Assembly: GCA_002722885.1 (NCBI GenBank)
Contig: PBNE01000014.1
Span: 128,857-192,856 of the forward strand
Length of the DNA stretch: 64,000 nucleotides
Source of the DNA: Rhodospirillaceae bacterium
Lineage (GTDB): Bacteria; Pseudomonadota; Alphaproteobacteria; SP197
Direction of reading: 5' to 3'
In this document: piece after piece, positions 1 to 9,088 of the stretch
How positions within the stretch are numbered: the first letter of the stretch is position 1
Layout: each line of letters starts with the position of its first letter
Notes under the pieces: model-generated
Told to the model about the DNA's origin: nothing
Databases searched by the model: none
Seen by the model: only the letters and a program-made list of their open reading frames with translations
Translations under genes and position numbers: made by a program

Positions 1-1680
1 ATTGGCAATCAGGCACCCCACCTGTTGCGCCGGACCATGGCGCCGCTGATGGGCATGGCCGAACAGGATCTGGTTGTCGTATCGAAAGACATGGGCGGCG
101 GCTTCGGCATGCGGGCATCAGCCTATGGCGAGGAGATCGTGCTGTGCCTCGCGTCCCGGAAAACCGGACGGCCGATCCGCTGGACCGCATTGCGCCATGA
201 GGCAGTGGCGACTGACGCCGGCGCGCGCGGCCATATCACACGCGCCCAGATGGCCCTTGATGCCGATGGCGGTCTGCTCGGTCTGCGTGTCAGGACCCAG
301 GCCGACCTTGGCGCCTATCTCACGGCCTTCGGACCGGCGGTGCCGATGGGTCTGTTTATTCCGCTGATCCCGAATGTCTATCGCCTGCCCGCCATCGATG
401 TCGAAGTCCTCAACATCATGACGAACACGACGCCGACTCAGCCGTATCGCGGCGCGGGCCGGCCCGAGGCGGTCTACCTGATGGAACGCCTGATGGAGAC
501 AGCGGCACGCCAGATCAGGATCGATCCGTTGGAACTTCGGCGCCGCAACATGATCCGCCAGGACGAGATGCCACATACCACGGTGACCGGTCTCGCTTAT
601 GACAGCGGCGATTTCCCGGGCATCTCTGACGAGGCATCTGGAGCAGCCCGGGATGAGGCGTTCGAACAACGGTGCGCTGCCAGTCGCGGGCACGGACGGC
701 TGCGTGGTCTGGGCCTCGCCGCGTTCACGGAAACCGCTGCAGGCGCTGGTCCCGGCGTTTTCGAAACGGCCCATGTTCATGTCCATCCCGGCGGTTCGGT
801 CTCGGTGGCTGTGGGCACTCACAGCCATGGCCAGGGCCACGCCACCGTGTTTGCACAGATCGCCGGCGACCGCATGGGCCTGTCGGTCGACTGTATAGAT
901 GTGATCTACGGCGACACCTCCCAGGTGCCATTCGGCCAGGGCACCTACGGATCGCGCTCGATATCTATGGCCGGTCCGGCCATTGTCCAGGCTGCGGATA
1001 AGGTGATCGACAAGGGGCGCAGCCTGGCCGCACACCTGATGGAAGCTTCCGCAGACGATGTTGAGTTTGCCGACGGCGCCTTTGCCATTGCCGGAACCGA
1101 CCGTTCCATGACCTGGGCCCAGCTTGCGGCCAAGGCTTATGTTGCCCCCAACTTTGCAGGCTCAGGTCTGGAGCCGGGCCTGGAAGATCAGGCCTTCTTC
1201 ACCCCCGAAGCCGGAAACTTCCCGAATGGCTGCCATGTTGCCGAGGTCGAGATCGACCCTGAAACCGGTCACTGGACGCTGGAGCGATACACGGCTGCCA
1301 ACGACTTCGGCCGCGTTATCAATCCCCTTCTCCTTGACGGTCAGACCCATGGCGGTGTGACCCAGGGGATCGGTCAGGCCATGATGGAAGGCATCATCTA
1401 TGACGACGAGAGCGGCCAGCTCTTGAGCGCGACCTTCATGGATTACGCCATGCCGCGCGCCGGCGATCTGCCGAGCTTCACCACGATCGACCGGCCCGAC
1501 CTCTGTGTGACCAATCCGCTGGGCGTGAAGGGTGCCGGCGAACTGGGCACCACCGGGGCGCCGCCCGTCATTATAAATGCCCTGATCGACGCACTCGCGC
1601 CCCTGGGCGTGACATCCCTCGACATGCCCGCCACACCACAGACCGTCTGGCGCGCTATTCAGAACGCCGGTGCGGCGTAG
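1..1680 (+). CDS. Xanthine dehydrogenase/CoxL-family molybdopterin-binding subunit (5' partial)
   Basis: Large catalytic subunit of a molybdenum hydroxylase (aldehyde oxidase/xanthine dehydrogenase/CO dehydrogenase superfamily). The frame is open to base 1, and the codons before the first possible start (TTG at 25) still match the family (Q-x-PH-x-x-R region), so the true start lies upstream. Visible motifs are the glycine-rich DMGGGFGM, PYRGAGRPE, GQGTYGSRS and, near the end, the GxGELG region that carries the catalytic glutamate. The PYRGAGR form resembles form II CoxL-like proteins rather than true CO dehydrogenase (AYXCSFR). The substrate cannot be told from sequence. The FAD and 2Fe-2S subunits are not downstream and may lie upstream of the window. 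Confidence 0.9.
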   Translation: MGNQAPHLLRRTMAPLMGMAEQDLVVVSKDMGGGFGMRASAYGEEIVLCLASRKTGRPIRWTALRHEAVATDAGARGHITRAQMALDADGGLLGLRVRTQADLGAYLTAFGPAVPMGLFIPLIPNVYRLPAIDVEVLNIMTNTTPTQPYRGAGRPEAVYLMERLMETAARQIRIDPLELRRRNMIRQDEMPHTTVTGLAYDSGDFPGISDEASGAARDEAFEQRCAASRGHGRLRGLGLAAFTETAAGAGPGVFETAHVHVHPGGSVSVAVGTHSHGQGHATVFAQIAGDRMGLSVDCIDVIYGDTSQVPFGQGTYGSRSISMAGPAIVQAADKVIDKGRSLAAHLMEASADDVEFADGAFAIAGTDRSMTWAQLAAKAYVAPNFAGSGLEPGLEDQAFFTPEAGNFPNGCHVAEVEIDPETGHWTLERYTAANDFGRVINPLLLDGQTHGGVTQGIGQAMMEGIIYDDESGQLLSATFMDYAMPRAGDLPSFTTIDRPDLCVTNPLGVKGAGELGTTGAPPVIINALIDALAPLGVTSLDMPATPQTVWRAIQNAGAA

Positions 1681-1710
1681 CAAAGATCACCCCGAGACAA
1701 AGAGACTGCC

Positions 1711-2778
1711 ATGTCCCACCCGTCCGTTGTCGATGTCTTTCCTGATCAACCCGACGGTTACGAGTGGATCGACGGCGAGCCTGAGTTCGATGCCTCACGA
1801 CACCTGCAGCTTGAAGCACCGGAAGAAAGCTGGTCGCTAGCCGAGCTCGGATACAGCGAGACGTTCATCGAAAGGCAGGCTTCGCCCACAGCGATGTTCT
1901 CACCCGCCAGGATGCTATCGGACGAAGGCGTGACCGCCCTCCACGAGACCATGCGGCTCCTGAGACCTCATATCCGCCAAGTCCCCGACAGTCACCGTGC
2001 GACCGGTTATCTACGCGGCACAGTGTTCATCTCGCGCTTCATTCGCGATCTCTGCCGCAACGAGGACATCACCGCCTTCGCCAGCGACCTCTTCGGTACG
2101 CCATTGGTGCCGCACACCATGGTCTACCAGCAGGGCCACATGAACTTCGCACCCAGGCACATCTCCAAGCCCGTTGACGGCTGGCACTACGACTTCGTCG
2201 GATTCGACTATGTGCTGATGTGCCACGACCCGGCGACCTACAAGGGCGGTGATTTCAAGTATTTCCTGGGCACACGCGAGGAAGGCCATGCCATCGTGTC
2301 GCGCGGGGACACGATCCCCGACGATCGAGTCGTGACACCTCACTTTCCCGGCGCAGGTTATGCCTGCTTCATGCAGGGAAGTGCCGTCTATCACTGTGCC
2401 TCTCCGCTCGAAGAGACAGCCGAACGGGCGAGCCTGGTCAATGCCTATGTCTCTTTGGATGTCACCAAGCCCGATCCCACCCGCACCTTCTTCATCACAC
2501 CCGAAGGCCCCTACGACTGGATCGAGAAGGAGCCGGAGACCAAACACCGCTATGCCGAGTACGCACGGCACACCGCATGGCTGGGGCGGGAGAAGCTGAG
2601 CTTTCTCCTGTCAACCCTGCCGCTTGATGCCGACCGCGATGCGGCTCTCAACGCTCTTCGTGAGGCCGCCAGCTGCATCGAACGCGCCATTGAAACCCTC
2701 GAAATCGGCCCGCAGCACTTCGAGAAGATGGAGGAGCTGCGCCGCCGGCAGGACAAGGACCTGTTCGGCGGGGAATGA
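1711..2778 (+). CDS. Phytanoyl-CoA dioxygenase-like 2OG/Fe(II) oxygenase
   Basis: A 355-residue non-heme iron, 2-oxoglutarate-dependent dioxygenase of unknown substrate. The iron-binding facial triad is visible as H159-x-D161 (in WHYDFVGFD) and H228 (in GSAVYHC), with R239 in the right place to bind 2-oxoglutarate. The last 60 residues are helical and charged. It lies 30 bases after the molybdenum hydroxylase, so the two are probably cotranscribed and may act on the same compound. The start is the ATG after a purine-rich stretch (GAGACAAAGAGA). It meets the minus-strand membrane protein gene tail to tail 24 bases downstream. Confidence 0.8.
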   Translation: MSHPSVVDVFPDQPDGYEWIDGEPEFDASRHLQLEAPEESWSLAELGYSETFIERQASPTAMFSPARMLSDEGVTALHETMRLLRPHIRQVPDSHRATGYLRGTVFISRFIRDLCRNEDITAFASDLFGTPLVPHTMVYQQGHMNFAPRHISKPVDGWHYDFVGFDYVLMCHDPATYKGGDFKYFLGTREEGHAIVSRGDTIPDDRVVTPHFPGAGYACFMQGSAVYHCASPLEETAERASLVNAYVSLDVTKPDPTRTFFITPEGPYDWIEKEPETKHRYAEYARHTAWLGREKLSFLLSTLPLDADRDAALNALREAASCIERAIETLEIGPQHFEKMEELRRRQDKDLFGGE

Positions 2779-2802
2779 GGGGTGATGGGCTGATCTCGAG
2801 AG

Positions 2803-3171
2803 TTAGCGTCGGATGACCGGATCGTCCGCCTTCTTCGAGTCTGCTTGCTGGTCACTTTCTGACCGAGACGCACGCAAGGACGGCCCCATGATTGCAAGCA
2901 GCGGGATCGTACTGATCAGGGCGTGGCCGCCGATCACAATGTACAAGGTCGGGAAGCGGTTGGACGTCAGGCCGAAAGTCTCCGGCATTACGAGGATCCC
3001 TGCCAGGCCGCCCGCCACCCAGAGCATGTAATATGTATCGAGGGCCAGGAAGACAAATGGCCAGCGCTGCGGCTTCTGGCGAACGTAGCTTAATGCGACG
3101 GGCAGAAGCATCGACGACAGGCCAATCATGAACGCGCAGACGACCACACCAAACATGATCTCCGGTGTCAT
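2803..3171 (-). CDS. Small integral membrane protein
   Basis: A 122-residue protein with about three hydrophobic segments (near residues 5-28, 42-62 and 74-94) and a charged, Ser/Asp/Lys-rich C-terminal tail, so probably an inner-membrane protein with a cytoplasmic tail. I recognise no family. Its ATG overlaps the stop of the preceding small membrane gene (ATGA), and it is the last gene of the minus-strand set that begins with the FAD oxidase at 4815. Translational coupling suggests the two small proteins form a pair, perhaps transporter or membrane-anchor subunits; that role is inference. Confidence 0.65.
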   Translation of the reverse strand: MTPEIMFGVVVCAFMIGLSSMLLPVALSYVRQKPQRWPFVFLALDTYYMLWVAGGLAGILVMPETFGLTSNRFPTLYIVIGGHALISTIPLLAIMGPSLRASRSESDQQADSKKADDPVIRR

Positions 3172-3514
3172 GCGGCTTCCTCCTTGTCAGGCGGGCTGAT
3201 TGCCGCATCTCTCGCAAAGGCATCACGATCAGCACAAACAGTGCGAGCGGAATCCAGGGCAAGGCGCACACAACCACAAACGCGAAGGGCAGCGCGATCT
3301 CGCCTTCCAGCCGAAGGTCGTTCGGATAGACAAACGTCCCCATGAAGGCCGCGACCACAAAGGCCAGCGGAAAGAGCTCCAGCACAGCATAGGCCGCCCA
3401 GCGAGCGCGCAGGGTCTTGCGGACGATCCGCTTGGCAATGGCGACCAGAGTTGCCATGACGATCGTCATGACCACAACCCAGCCCAAGGCCGTGATAAAG
3501 GCCGACCCGGTCAT
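3168..3514 (-). pseudogene. Small membrane protein, frameshifted as read
   Basis: The start at 3514 forms a TGATG overlap with the stop of the FAD oxidase gene, and a stop at 3168 forms an ATGA overlap with the next gene, but the two are in different frames (347 bases apart). From 3514 the frame encodes about 100 residues with three or four strongly hydrophobic segments ending in LFVLIVMPL. The other frame then supplies a natural hydrophilic end (SPPDKEEAA). Without a frame change the protein would overrun its neighbour by about 320 bases. The break lies near 3200-3235. It is either a sequence error, a real mutation or programmed frameshifting. No family is recognised. Confidence 0.55.
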
Positions 3515-4815
3515 CAGCGCACCCTGGCGTCGCACCACTGGTACCAGCGCTGCACGATAGGCAGGAACCAGGGATTGCCGTCGTAGAACGGGATCGTGGT
3601 GAACTCGAGATCGTCAAAGGCCGTGCGGCCGTCCTTGTCGCCCATGATCTTGAGCGCGGATTTCATGCCGAGATAGGTCTGTTTCACCACCCCGGAGCCG
3701 TTGCAGGCCAGCGAGTAATGCAGGCCGTTGCGCTGGCCGACATGGGGCAGCTTGTCGAAGGCGAAGGCGACGTTGCCTGTCCAGCTGTGCGTGACCTTCA
3801 CATCCTGTAGTTCCGGGAACACCCTGCACATGAACTGATGAAGAAGCCGTCCGCTCTCTGCGGTCTCAACATCGCGAGTCTTGGCGCGGCCGCCGAAGAT
3901 GATGCGTTTCCGGTCCGGCGACGGCCGGTAGTAGTAGAGAATGGCCTTGGTATCGCCGACCATGCGGTGGTTGGGGAAGAGTTCGGTGATTTTCTCCTCG
4001 CCAAGCTCCTCGGTCGCGATGATGTAGCTGCCCACCGGAACCAGTCGACGGCGAAGATCCTGCGCGGCGCGCGGCGTGTAACCGTTGGTCATGACCGCCA
4101 CCTGGTCTGCCCTGACCGTGCCGCGGCTCGTGATTACGGCAAAACCGTCACCCTCCCGCGAGATGCCGGTCACCGGTGTGAACGACGCAATGGACACACC
4201 AGCAGCCTTCACCCGATCCAGAAACTCCTGGTGATAGACCGCCGGATGCAGGCCGCCGCCAACCAGCTTCACGCTGCCGCCGTGGTAGAGGTCGGTCTTG
4301 ATTTCGCTGTGCTGTTCGGAGCGCGGTACCATGTAGCCGGGATCGATCCCGACCTCAGCCTTGACCAGCTCCAGATTGCGCGACATCGATTCATAGTGGC
4401 TCGGCGCATGGGCGCCGACAAAACGGCCGACCTTCTGGTAGTGACACTGGATCTGCTCCCCGGCGATGAAGTCCTCGAAAAATTCCAGGGAACGCTCGGT
4501 CTCGAGCGTCATCTCGATGGCGCGCTGCTTGCCGTACTTGGCCTTGAGGTCGCCATAGCCCAGCTTCAGCCCGCTTCCAGCCATGCCGCCGCTGCGTGAG
4601 CTGGCGCCGTGTCCGGGCTCCTTGGCTTCGAGAATCAGCACGTTCCGGCCGGCTCGGGCCAGATGGATGGCACAGGACATCCCTGCATATCCGGAGCCCA
4701 CGATCGCGACATCCACCTTGTCGGGAAGTTCGATCTGCAGCAAATCAGGACGTGGTGCCAGATCCCACCAGTAGGGTGTGTCGCGCCAGCCTTCCTGAAA
4801 CACGTCGTAAGCCAT
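3514..4815 (-). CDS. FAD-dependent amine oxidoreductase (DadA/PuuB-like)
   Basis: A DAO-family flavoprotein of about 433 residues that probably oxidises a secondary or primary amine or an amino acid. The N-terminal Rossmann motif VAIVGSGYAGMSCAIHLA binds FAD, followed by the GASSRSGGMAGSG region typical of gamma-glutamylputrescine oxidase-like enzymes; the C-terminal part has the second FAD contact (GVVKQTYLGMKSA). The ATG at 4815 is preferred over upstream in-frame starts because family similarity begins there and a GGGGCGAG site precedes it. It heads a three-gene set with two small membrane proteins and faces an MttB homologue across a 186-base divergent region, which suggests a role in methylated amine use. 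Confidence 0.8.
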   Translation of the reverse strand: MAYDVFQEGWRDTPYWWDLAPRPDLLQIELPDKVDVAIVGSGYAGMSCAIHLARAGRNVLILEAKEPGHGASSRSGGMAGSGLKLGYGDLKAKYGKQRAIEMTLETERSLEFFEDFIAGEQIQCHYQKVGRFVGAHAPSHYESMSRNLELVKAEVGIDPGYMVPRSEQHSEIKTDLYHGGSVKLVGGGLHPAVYHQEFLDRVKAAGVSIASFTPVTGISREGDGFAVITSRGTVRADQVAVMTNGYTPRAAQDLRRRLVPVGSYIIATEELGEEKITELFPNHRMVGDTKAILYYYRPSPDRKRIIFGGRAKTRDVETAESGRLLHQFMCRVFPELQDVKVTHSWTGNVAFAFDKLPHVGQRNGLHYSLACNGSGVVKQTYLGMKSALKIMGDKDGRTAFDDLEFTTIPFYDGNPWFLPIVQRWYQWCDARVR

Positions 4816-5001
4816 TCGTCTCGCCCCTGATCCTGCGAGCCCGAGAGTGCTGCAAAGCGCGGGATCGGGCAACAGCTCTGCCGGGCAAATTCGACCGCAG
4901 ACGACGAATGCGCCCGTTTCCACGACGTAATCTGGCCGTTTTATGCCCGATCTGCGTGCCATAAGCATGGCCCTTGGCCCCGGTTGGGCTGGAGCGGAGT
5001 G
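4816..5001. promoter_or_regulatory. Divergent regulatory region between FAD oxidase and MttB homologue
   Basis: This 186-base gap must hold the promoters of both divergent genes. A perfect inverted repeat GCCAT-aagc-ATGGC lies at 4958-4971, about 30 bases before the MttB start, and could be an operator. A GGAGCGGAG stretch at 4991-4999 is the ribosome binding site that fixes the MttB start at 5002. No confident -35/-10 pair was identified. Confidence 0.35.
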
Positions 5002-6576
5002 ATGAGTGACGAACAGCAGACAGAAGGTCGGCGCGGCCGGCGTGGACGTGGTGACCGTGGCGGCAGTAGAGCGCGGCGCGCCCAGCGCAGCCAGCGTTTC
5101 GACACCACACCCCTGCCCTACATCCAGCGCAGCATCCCGGTTCTGGACTTGCTCTCAGAGGAAGGCCTCGAGATCATCGAGAACAACTCCGAGACCATCA
5201 TGGAGGAGGTCGGCATCAAGATCGCCGATGACCCGGAAGTTGTCGCCATGTGGAAAGAGGCCGGCGCCGATGTGGCCAAGGACGGAGAGACACTCCATGT
5301 GCCGCGCGGTCTGGCCCGTGAACTACTAAAGACGGCACCCAGCTCCTTCACCCAGCATGCCCGCAACGCCGACCGCAGTGTCAAAATCGGTGACGGCTCC
5401 ACGGTGTTTGCCCCGGTCTACGGCCCGCCGTTCATCCGCAATCTGGATGAAGGACGCCGCTACGCGACGATCGAGGACTTCCGCAACTTCGTTAAGCTGG
5501 CCTACATGACGCCCGCCATTCACCACTCCGGCGGCACCGTGTGCGAGCCTGTCGATGTGCCCGTGAACAAGCGCCATCTGGATATGGTCTATTCCCACAT
5601 CCGCCATTCGGACAAACCGTTCATGGGTTCCGTGACGGCCCCGGAGCGGGCGGCCGACACAGTGGCGATGGCGAAGCTCGTCTTCGGCGACGACTTTGTC
5701 GAAAATAACTGCTGCATCATCAATCTGATCAACGCCAACTCACCAATGGTCTTCGACGGCACCATGCTGGGTGCGATGAAGGTTTATGCCGCATCCAACC
5801 AGGCCTGCGTTGTCTCGCCGTTCATCCTGGCCGGTGCCATGAGCCCAGTGACGGTGGCCGGCACCGTGGCACAGCTCTTCGCCGAGGCCCAGGTCGGCAT
5901 GGCGACAACCCAGTTGATCCGCAAGGGTGCACCGGTGGTCTTCGGCACCTTCGGCAGCTCGATCTCCATGCAGTCAGGTGCTCCGACCTTCGGCACACCC
6001 GAGCCGACCCTGGTGCTTTATGCCTCGGCCCAGCTCGCGCGGCGCGTGGGTGTTCCGTTCCGGTCCGGTGGGTCGCTCTGCGGCTCGAAGATTCCCGATG
6101 CCCAAGCAGCCTACGAGAGTGCCCAGACGATCCAGGCCACCCTGAACGGCGGTGTCAACTTTGTTCTGCATGCCGCAGGCTGGCTCGAGGGCGGGCTGGC
6201 ATCGGGTTACGAGAAGTTCGTCATGGATGCCGATCAGATCGGCATGATGCAGGTTTTGGCCGGCGGCATCGGCCTCACCGAGAACGACCAGGCCATGGAC
6301 GCCATTCGCGAAGTCGGTCCCGGTGCCCATTTCCTCGGCTGCGATCACACCCAGGCCAACTTCGAGACGGCCTTCTACCGTTCGACCATTGCCGACAACA
6401 ACAGCTTCGAGCAGTGGGAATCAGAAGGTAGCCAGGACGCCGCCCTGCGCGCCAACAAGCTCTGGAAAGACATGCTGGCGGACTATCAGGCGCCCGACAT
6501 CGACCCCGGTGTCGATGAAGCGCTGAACGCCTTCATCGCGCAGAAGAAGGACTCGATGCCCGACGCATTCACCTGA
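5002..6576 (+). CDS. MttB-family (non-pyrrolysine) corrinoid methyltransferase 1
   Basis: A 524-residue member of the trimethylamine methyltransferase superfamily. Family members move a methyl group from a quaternary or tertiary amine (trimethylamine, glycine betaine, proline betaine, carnitine and others) to a corrinoid protein. No in-frame TAG occurs, so it is of the pyrrolysine-free type, of which MtgB is a characterised example. The first 32 residues are a low-complexity Arg/Gly tail (GRRGRRGRGDRGG) before the conserved barrel. It is a paralogue of the homologue at 29879-31411, sharing stretches such as DNNSFEQWE, SMQSGAP and FVLHSAGWLE-like. Its corrinoid partner is probably the protein at 32766. 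The true substrate is unknown. Confidence 0.88.
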   Translation: MSDEQQTEGRRGRRGRGDRGGSRARRAQRSQRFDTTPLPYIQRSIPVLDLLSEEGLEIIENNSETIMEEVGIKIADDPEVVAMWKEAGADVAKDGETLHVPRGLARELLKTAPSSFTQHARNADRSVKIGDGSTVFAPVYGPPFIRNLDEGRRYATIEDFRNFVKLAYMTPAIHHSGGTVCEPVDVPVNKRHLDMVYSHIRHSDKPFMGSVTAPERAADTVAMAKLVFGDDFVENNCCIINLINANSPMVFDGTMLGAMKVYAASNQACVVSPFILAGAMSPVTVAGTVAQLFAEAQVGMATTQLIRKGAPVVFGTFGSSISMQSGAPTFGTPEPTLVLYASAQLARRVGVPFRSGGSLCGSKIPDAQAAYESAQTIQATLNGGVNFVLHAAGWLEGGLASGYEKFVMDADQIGMMQVLAGGIGLTENDQAMDAIREVGPGAHFLGCDHTQANFETAFYRSTIADNNSFEQWESEGSQDAALRANKLWKDMLADYQAPDIDPGVDEALNAFIAQKKDSMPDAFT

Positions 6577-6656
6577 TCGCGCCAGCCACTGACGATATCT
6601 CGGAGTTGCTGCACCGAGGCCGGCGCTGAGTTTTCCTTGGCTCTCTTGTGAAGATG

Positions 6657-7499
6657 CTACCGATTGAACCCGGAAGCGATCTTGGTTCGGATCCGTTCAC
6701 CGTATATCTGGATGTTGATGGCATCCCCTTCGCGCTTTTCCGGCACGCGGTCGTAGGACAGAACCGCAGTCAACCGTGGTGTGACGCCTTCCACCGGCGT
6801 CACACGATGAACACTGTGATGGCCACGCATGATGGTGAGTGTGCCGGCCTTCGGCACGCGCCGGTGAAGCTGCGGATAGCTGCCATCAAAGGCCGCAGCG
6901 ACCTTGTCGTAACATGGATCATCATCGGTTCGCACCAGTGAGGCACATTCCAATTCGCCGCCACCATCCGGCGTGGTGAGATAGAGCAGAACAACAAAGT
7001 CCATGCCGTCAAAGTGCCAGGCCTGTTCATCGCCAGGATTCAGGACATTGATGTTCAGTGCCTGGAAGCGGTCAGCATGGCGGTAGAGCGGTTTCACCTG
7101 CAGGACCTGGGAGAAAAAGTCGGTCAACCGGTCCCACTCATAGAACTGACGCAATCCATGGTCGTCGGGGATCAGATCATCGGCCACGACGCCCCAGTTC
7201 GTCCGGAAGAACTGCCGCCGCGGATGGCCGATAGGCCAGCTCGGGTCTTCCTGATCCGGCGTGTCGAAATAGGTGCTGCGCACCGCACCCCTGCGCACAA
7301 CATCACCGGCCAATGCCATCGATTCCGTCCAGAACTGGCTGACGGCATCAGCGGTGAGAAAATCTTCGAGGACAGAAAACGCCTGCGATTCCAGATCTTG
7401 GCAGCAATGTTCGATCAGAGATTGGGCCGCTGGCGCGTCCAGATCAGTGATCGGGTAACGATCAAGATCAACGAAGCGGCTGGCGGATTCGTCAGCCAT
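6657..7499 (-). CDS. 2OG-Fe(II) oxygenase (HalD/ArpA-like fold)
   Basis: A 280-residue non-heme iron dioxygenase. The cupin-like core has the iron ligands H162-x-D164 (in WHFDGMDF) and a distal histidine in GHHSVHRVTPVEG (H231 most likely), with R242 placed for 2-oxoglutarate. A hydroxylase or halogenase-like role on a small molecule is possible, but the substrate is unknown. It overlaps the end of the upstream esterase gene by 8 bases, so the two form an operon. It meets MttB homologue 1 tail to tail. Confidence 0.75.
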   Translation of the reverse strand: MADESASRFVDLDRYPITDLDAPAAQSLIEHCCQDLESQAFSVLEDFLTADAVSQFWTESMALAGDVVRRGAVRSTYFDTPDQEDPSWPIGHPRRQFFRTNWGVVADDLIPDDHGLRQFYEWDRLTDFFSQVLQVKPLYRHADRFQALNINVLNPGDEQAWHFDGMDFVVLLYLTTPDGGGELECASLVRTDDDPCYDKVAAAFDGSYPQLHRRVPKAGTLTIMRGHHSVHRVTPVEGVTPRLTAVLSYDRVPEKREGDAINIQIYGERIRTKIASGFNR

Positions 7500-8430
7500 T
7501 GCTCTTCAGATAGGCGCCAATCTCGTTCAGCGACCCCAAACCTTCGGGCACGACGTGGCACCAGTATTCGGTCGTGTGGACGCAACCCAGCAACGTCTTC
7601 AACCGCGCGTCTAGCCCGGCAGCCTTGGCGGCCTCGACGATGCGGAGGCCATCATCATGAAGCACCTCACGTTCTCCGGCATGAACGAGAAACGGCTGCA
7701 GACCGGAGAGATCACTGAACACCGGTGAGACATAAGGATCGGTCCTCGGCGTTCCATCCAGAACGTATTGGCCAAAGATCCAGTCCACGTTGTCGAGCTT
7801 AATGAACGGGTCGAGATGTCGGCGTTCGGTCATGGAGGGGCTGGCGCCGGTGAAATCCGTTGCCGGTGCGAACGCCACAGCGGCCACGGGCAAGGGTTTA
7901 CCCTCATCTTTCAGGCGCAACATCAAGGCAAAGGTCAGGTTGTCACCGGCCGAATCACCCGCCAGCAAGGGCCGGTCGCAAGCCCTCTCGCCGTCCGGCC
8001 CGTTCTCCAGCATCCAAATCCACGCCGTGACACAGTCGTCCAGTCCGGCAGGAAAGGGATGTTCCGGCGCCAGACGATAGTCGACAGCCAGCACGGACAG
8101 GCCGGTTGCACGGGAAAGCGCCTCGACCTGATGGCGATAGTTGTCGAGTGTGCCCGAAAGCCAGCCGCCGCCATGAATGAACAGAAGGCGGCGGTGCGGT
8201 GACGCTCCTTGTGCCATCACCCATTCGCAAGGCACACCGGCGACGGAAACCGCATGGACTGTGGTGTCGGCAGGAAGGCTCGGGCCGATCCCATCGACCA
8301 ACGCCAATTCTTCATCGGCATAAGATCGGTACTGTGCGACAGCCTCTTCGTCATTAGCCGGCTCGTCAGCAGACGCGTCGCGTCGTGCTTCAAATGCGGC
8401 AATCAGCTTCTGAAGTCGTGGTGACGCCAT
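7492..8430 (-). CDS. Alpha/beta hydrolase, HSL-type esterase
   Basis: A 312-residue carboxylesterase of the hormone-sensitive-lipase group. The oxyanion motif HGGGW is at residues 86-90, the nucleophile elbow GDSAG at 158-162 (Ser160), and the acid and His of the triad are likely in EVLHDD (about 259) and VHTTEYW (His285). No signal peptide is seen, so it is cytoplasmic. A GGGAGA site precedes the ATG at 8430. Operon with the 2OG oxygenase downstream; both may act on an ester or lactone intermediate, which is inference. Confidence 0.85.
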   Translation of the reverse strand: MASPRLQKLIAAFEARRDASADEPANDEEAVAQYRSYADEELALVDGIGPSLPADTTVHAVSVAGVPCEWVMAQGASPHRRLLFIHGGGWLSGTLDNYRHQVEALSRATGLSVLAVDYRLAPEHPFPAGLDDCVTAWIWMLENGPDGERACDRPLLAGDSAGDNLTFALMLRLKDEGKPLPVAAVAFAPATDFTGASPSMTERRHLDPFIKLDNVDWIFGQYVLDGTPRTDPYVSPVFSDLSGLQPFLVHAGEREVLHDDGLRIVEAAKAAGLDARLKTLLGCVHTTEYWCHVVPEGLGSLNEIGAYLKSNG

Positions 8431-8467
8431 GGCCGTCTCCCATCTTCACCCCGGAGACTACCGCAGT

Positions 8468-9088
8468 TCAACGCGGCGGCAACAAACCCCATCCGGTCAG
8501 GCGCCCGCGCAACTGGCTCGGGCCGCTGAACAGCACGGTGTAGAATCCCAGCTTCTCGGCCGCTTCGACATTGGGACGATGGTCGTCGATAAAGAGCGTT
8601 TCATCGGCCTCAAGCTCAAACCGGTCACACAGCAGATCGAAGATCGCAGGGTCCGGCTTGCGTATGCCCTCCTGCCCGGAGATCACGACGCCCTTGAACA
8701 GCTTAAGAAAGCCGAAACGCGCCTGGGCCAGCGGCCAGGTCTCGGCCGACCAGTTCGACAGAGCGTAGATTGGCACATTGATGTCTGCCAGAGCCTGAAG
8801 AACCTCGAACGTGCCTCCGATCGACCCCTTCATCATGCGGTCGAACTCGCCGTAATAGGCCTCTATTAGGTCCTTCTTGTCCGGGTGCTTTGCGATCAGC
8901 TCCGCGTTGGCTTCAGCAATGGATCGCCCGGCGTCCTGCTGGCGGTTCCAGGGCTGACCGACGACATCATCAAGAAACTTCTCCATCTCGGCCTCATTGG
9001 GGATGAGGTCGCGATAGAGATGGCGCGGATCCCAGTCGATCAAGACCCCGCCCAGGTCAAAAACGACGCTGGACGGCGCGTCGTTCAC
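8468..9088 (-). CDS. HAD-family hydrolase (YihX-like phosphatase)
   Basis: A 206-residue haloacid dehalogenase-superfamily protein. Motif I is VVFDLGGVLIDWD with nucleophile Asp11, motif II YALSNWS, and motif IV LFIDDHRPNVEAA. The DLGG form of motif I is that of YihX-like sugar-phosphate phosphatases and epoxide-hydrolase N-terminal domains rather than classic DxDxT. The GTG start overlaps the soxG stop (GTGA), so it is translated as the last gene of the sarcosine oxidase operon; its substrate in that setting is unknown. Confidence 0.82.
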   Translation of the reverse strand: MNDAPSSVVFDLGGVLIDWDPRHLYRDLIPNEAEMEKFLDDVVGQPWNRQQDAGRSIAEANAELIAKHPDKKDLIEAYYGEFDRMMKGSIGGTFEVLQALADINVPIYALSNWSAETWPLAQARFGFLKLFKGVVISGQEGIRKPDPAIFDLLCDRFELEADETLFIDDHRPNVEAAEKLGFYTVLFSGPSQLRGRLTGWGLLPPR

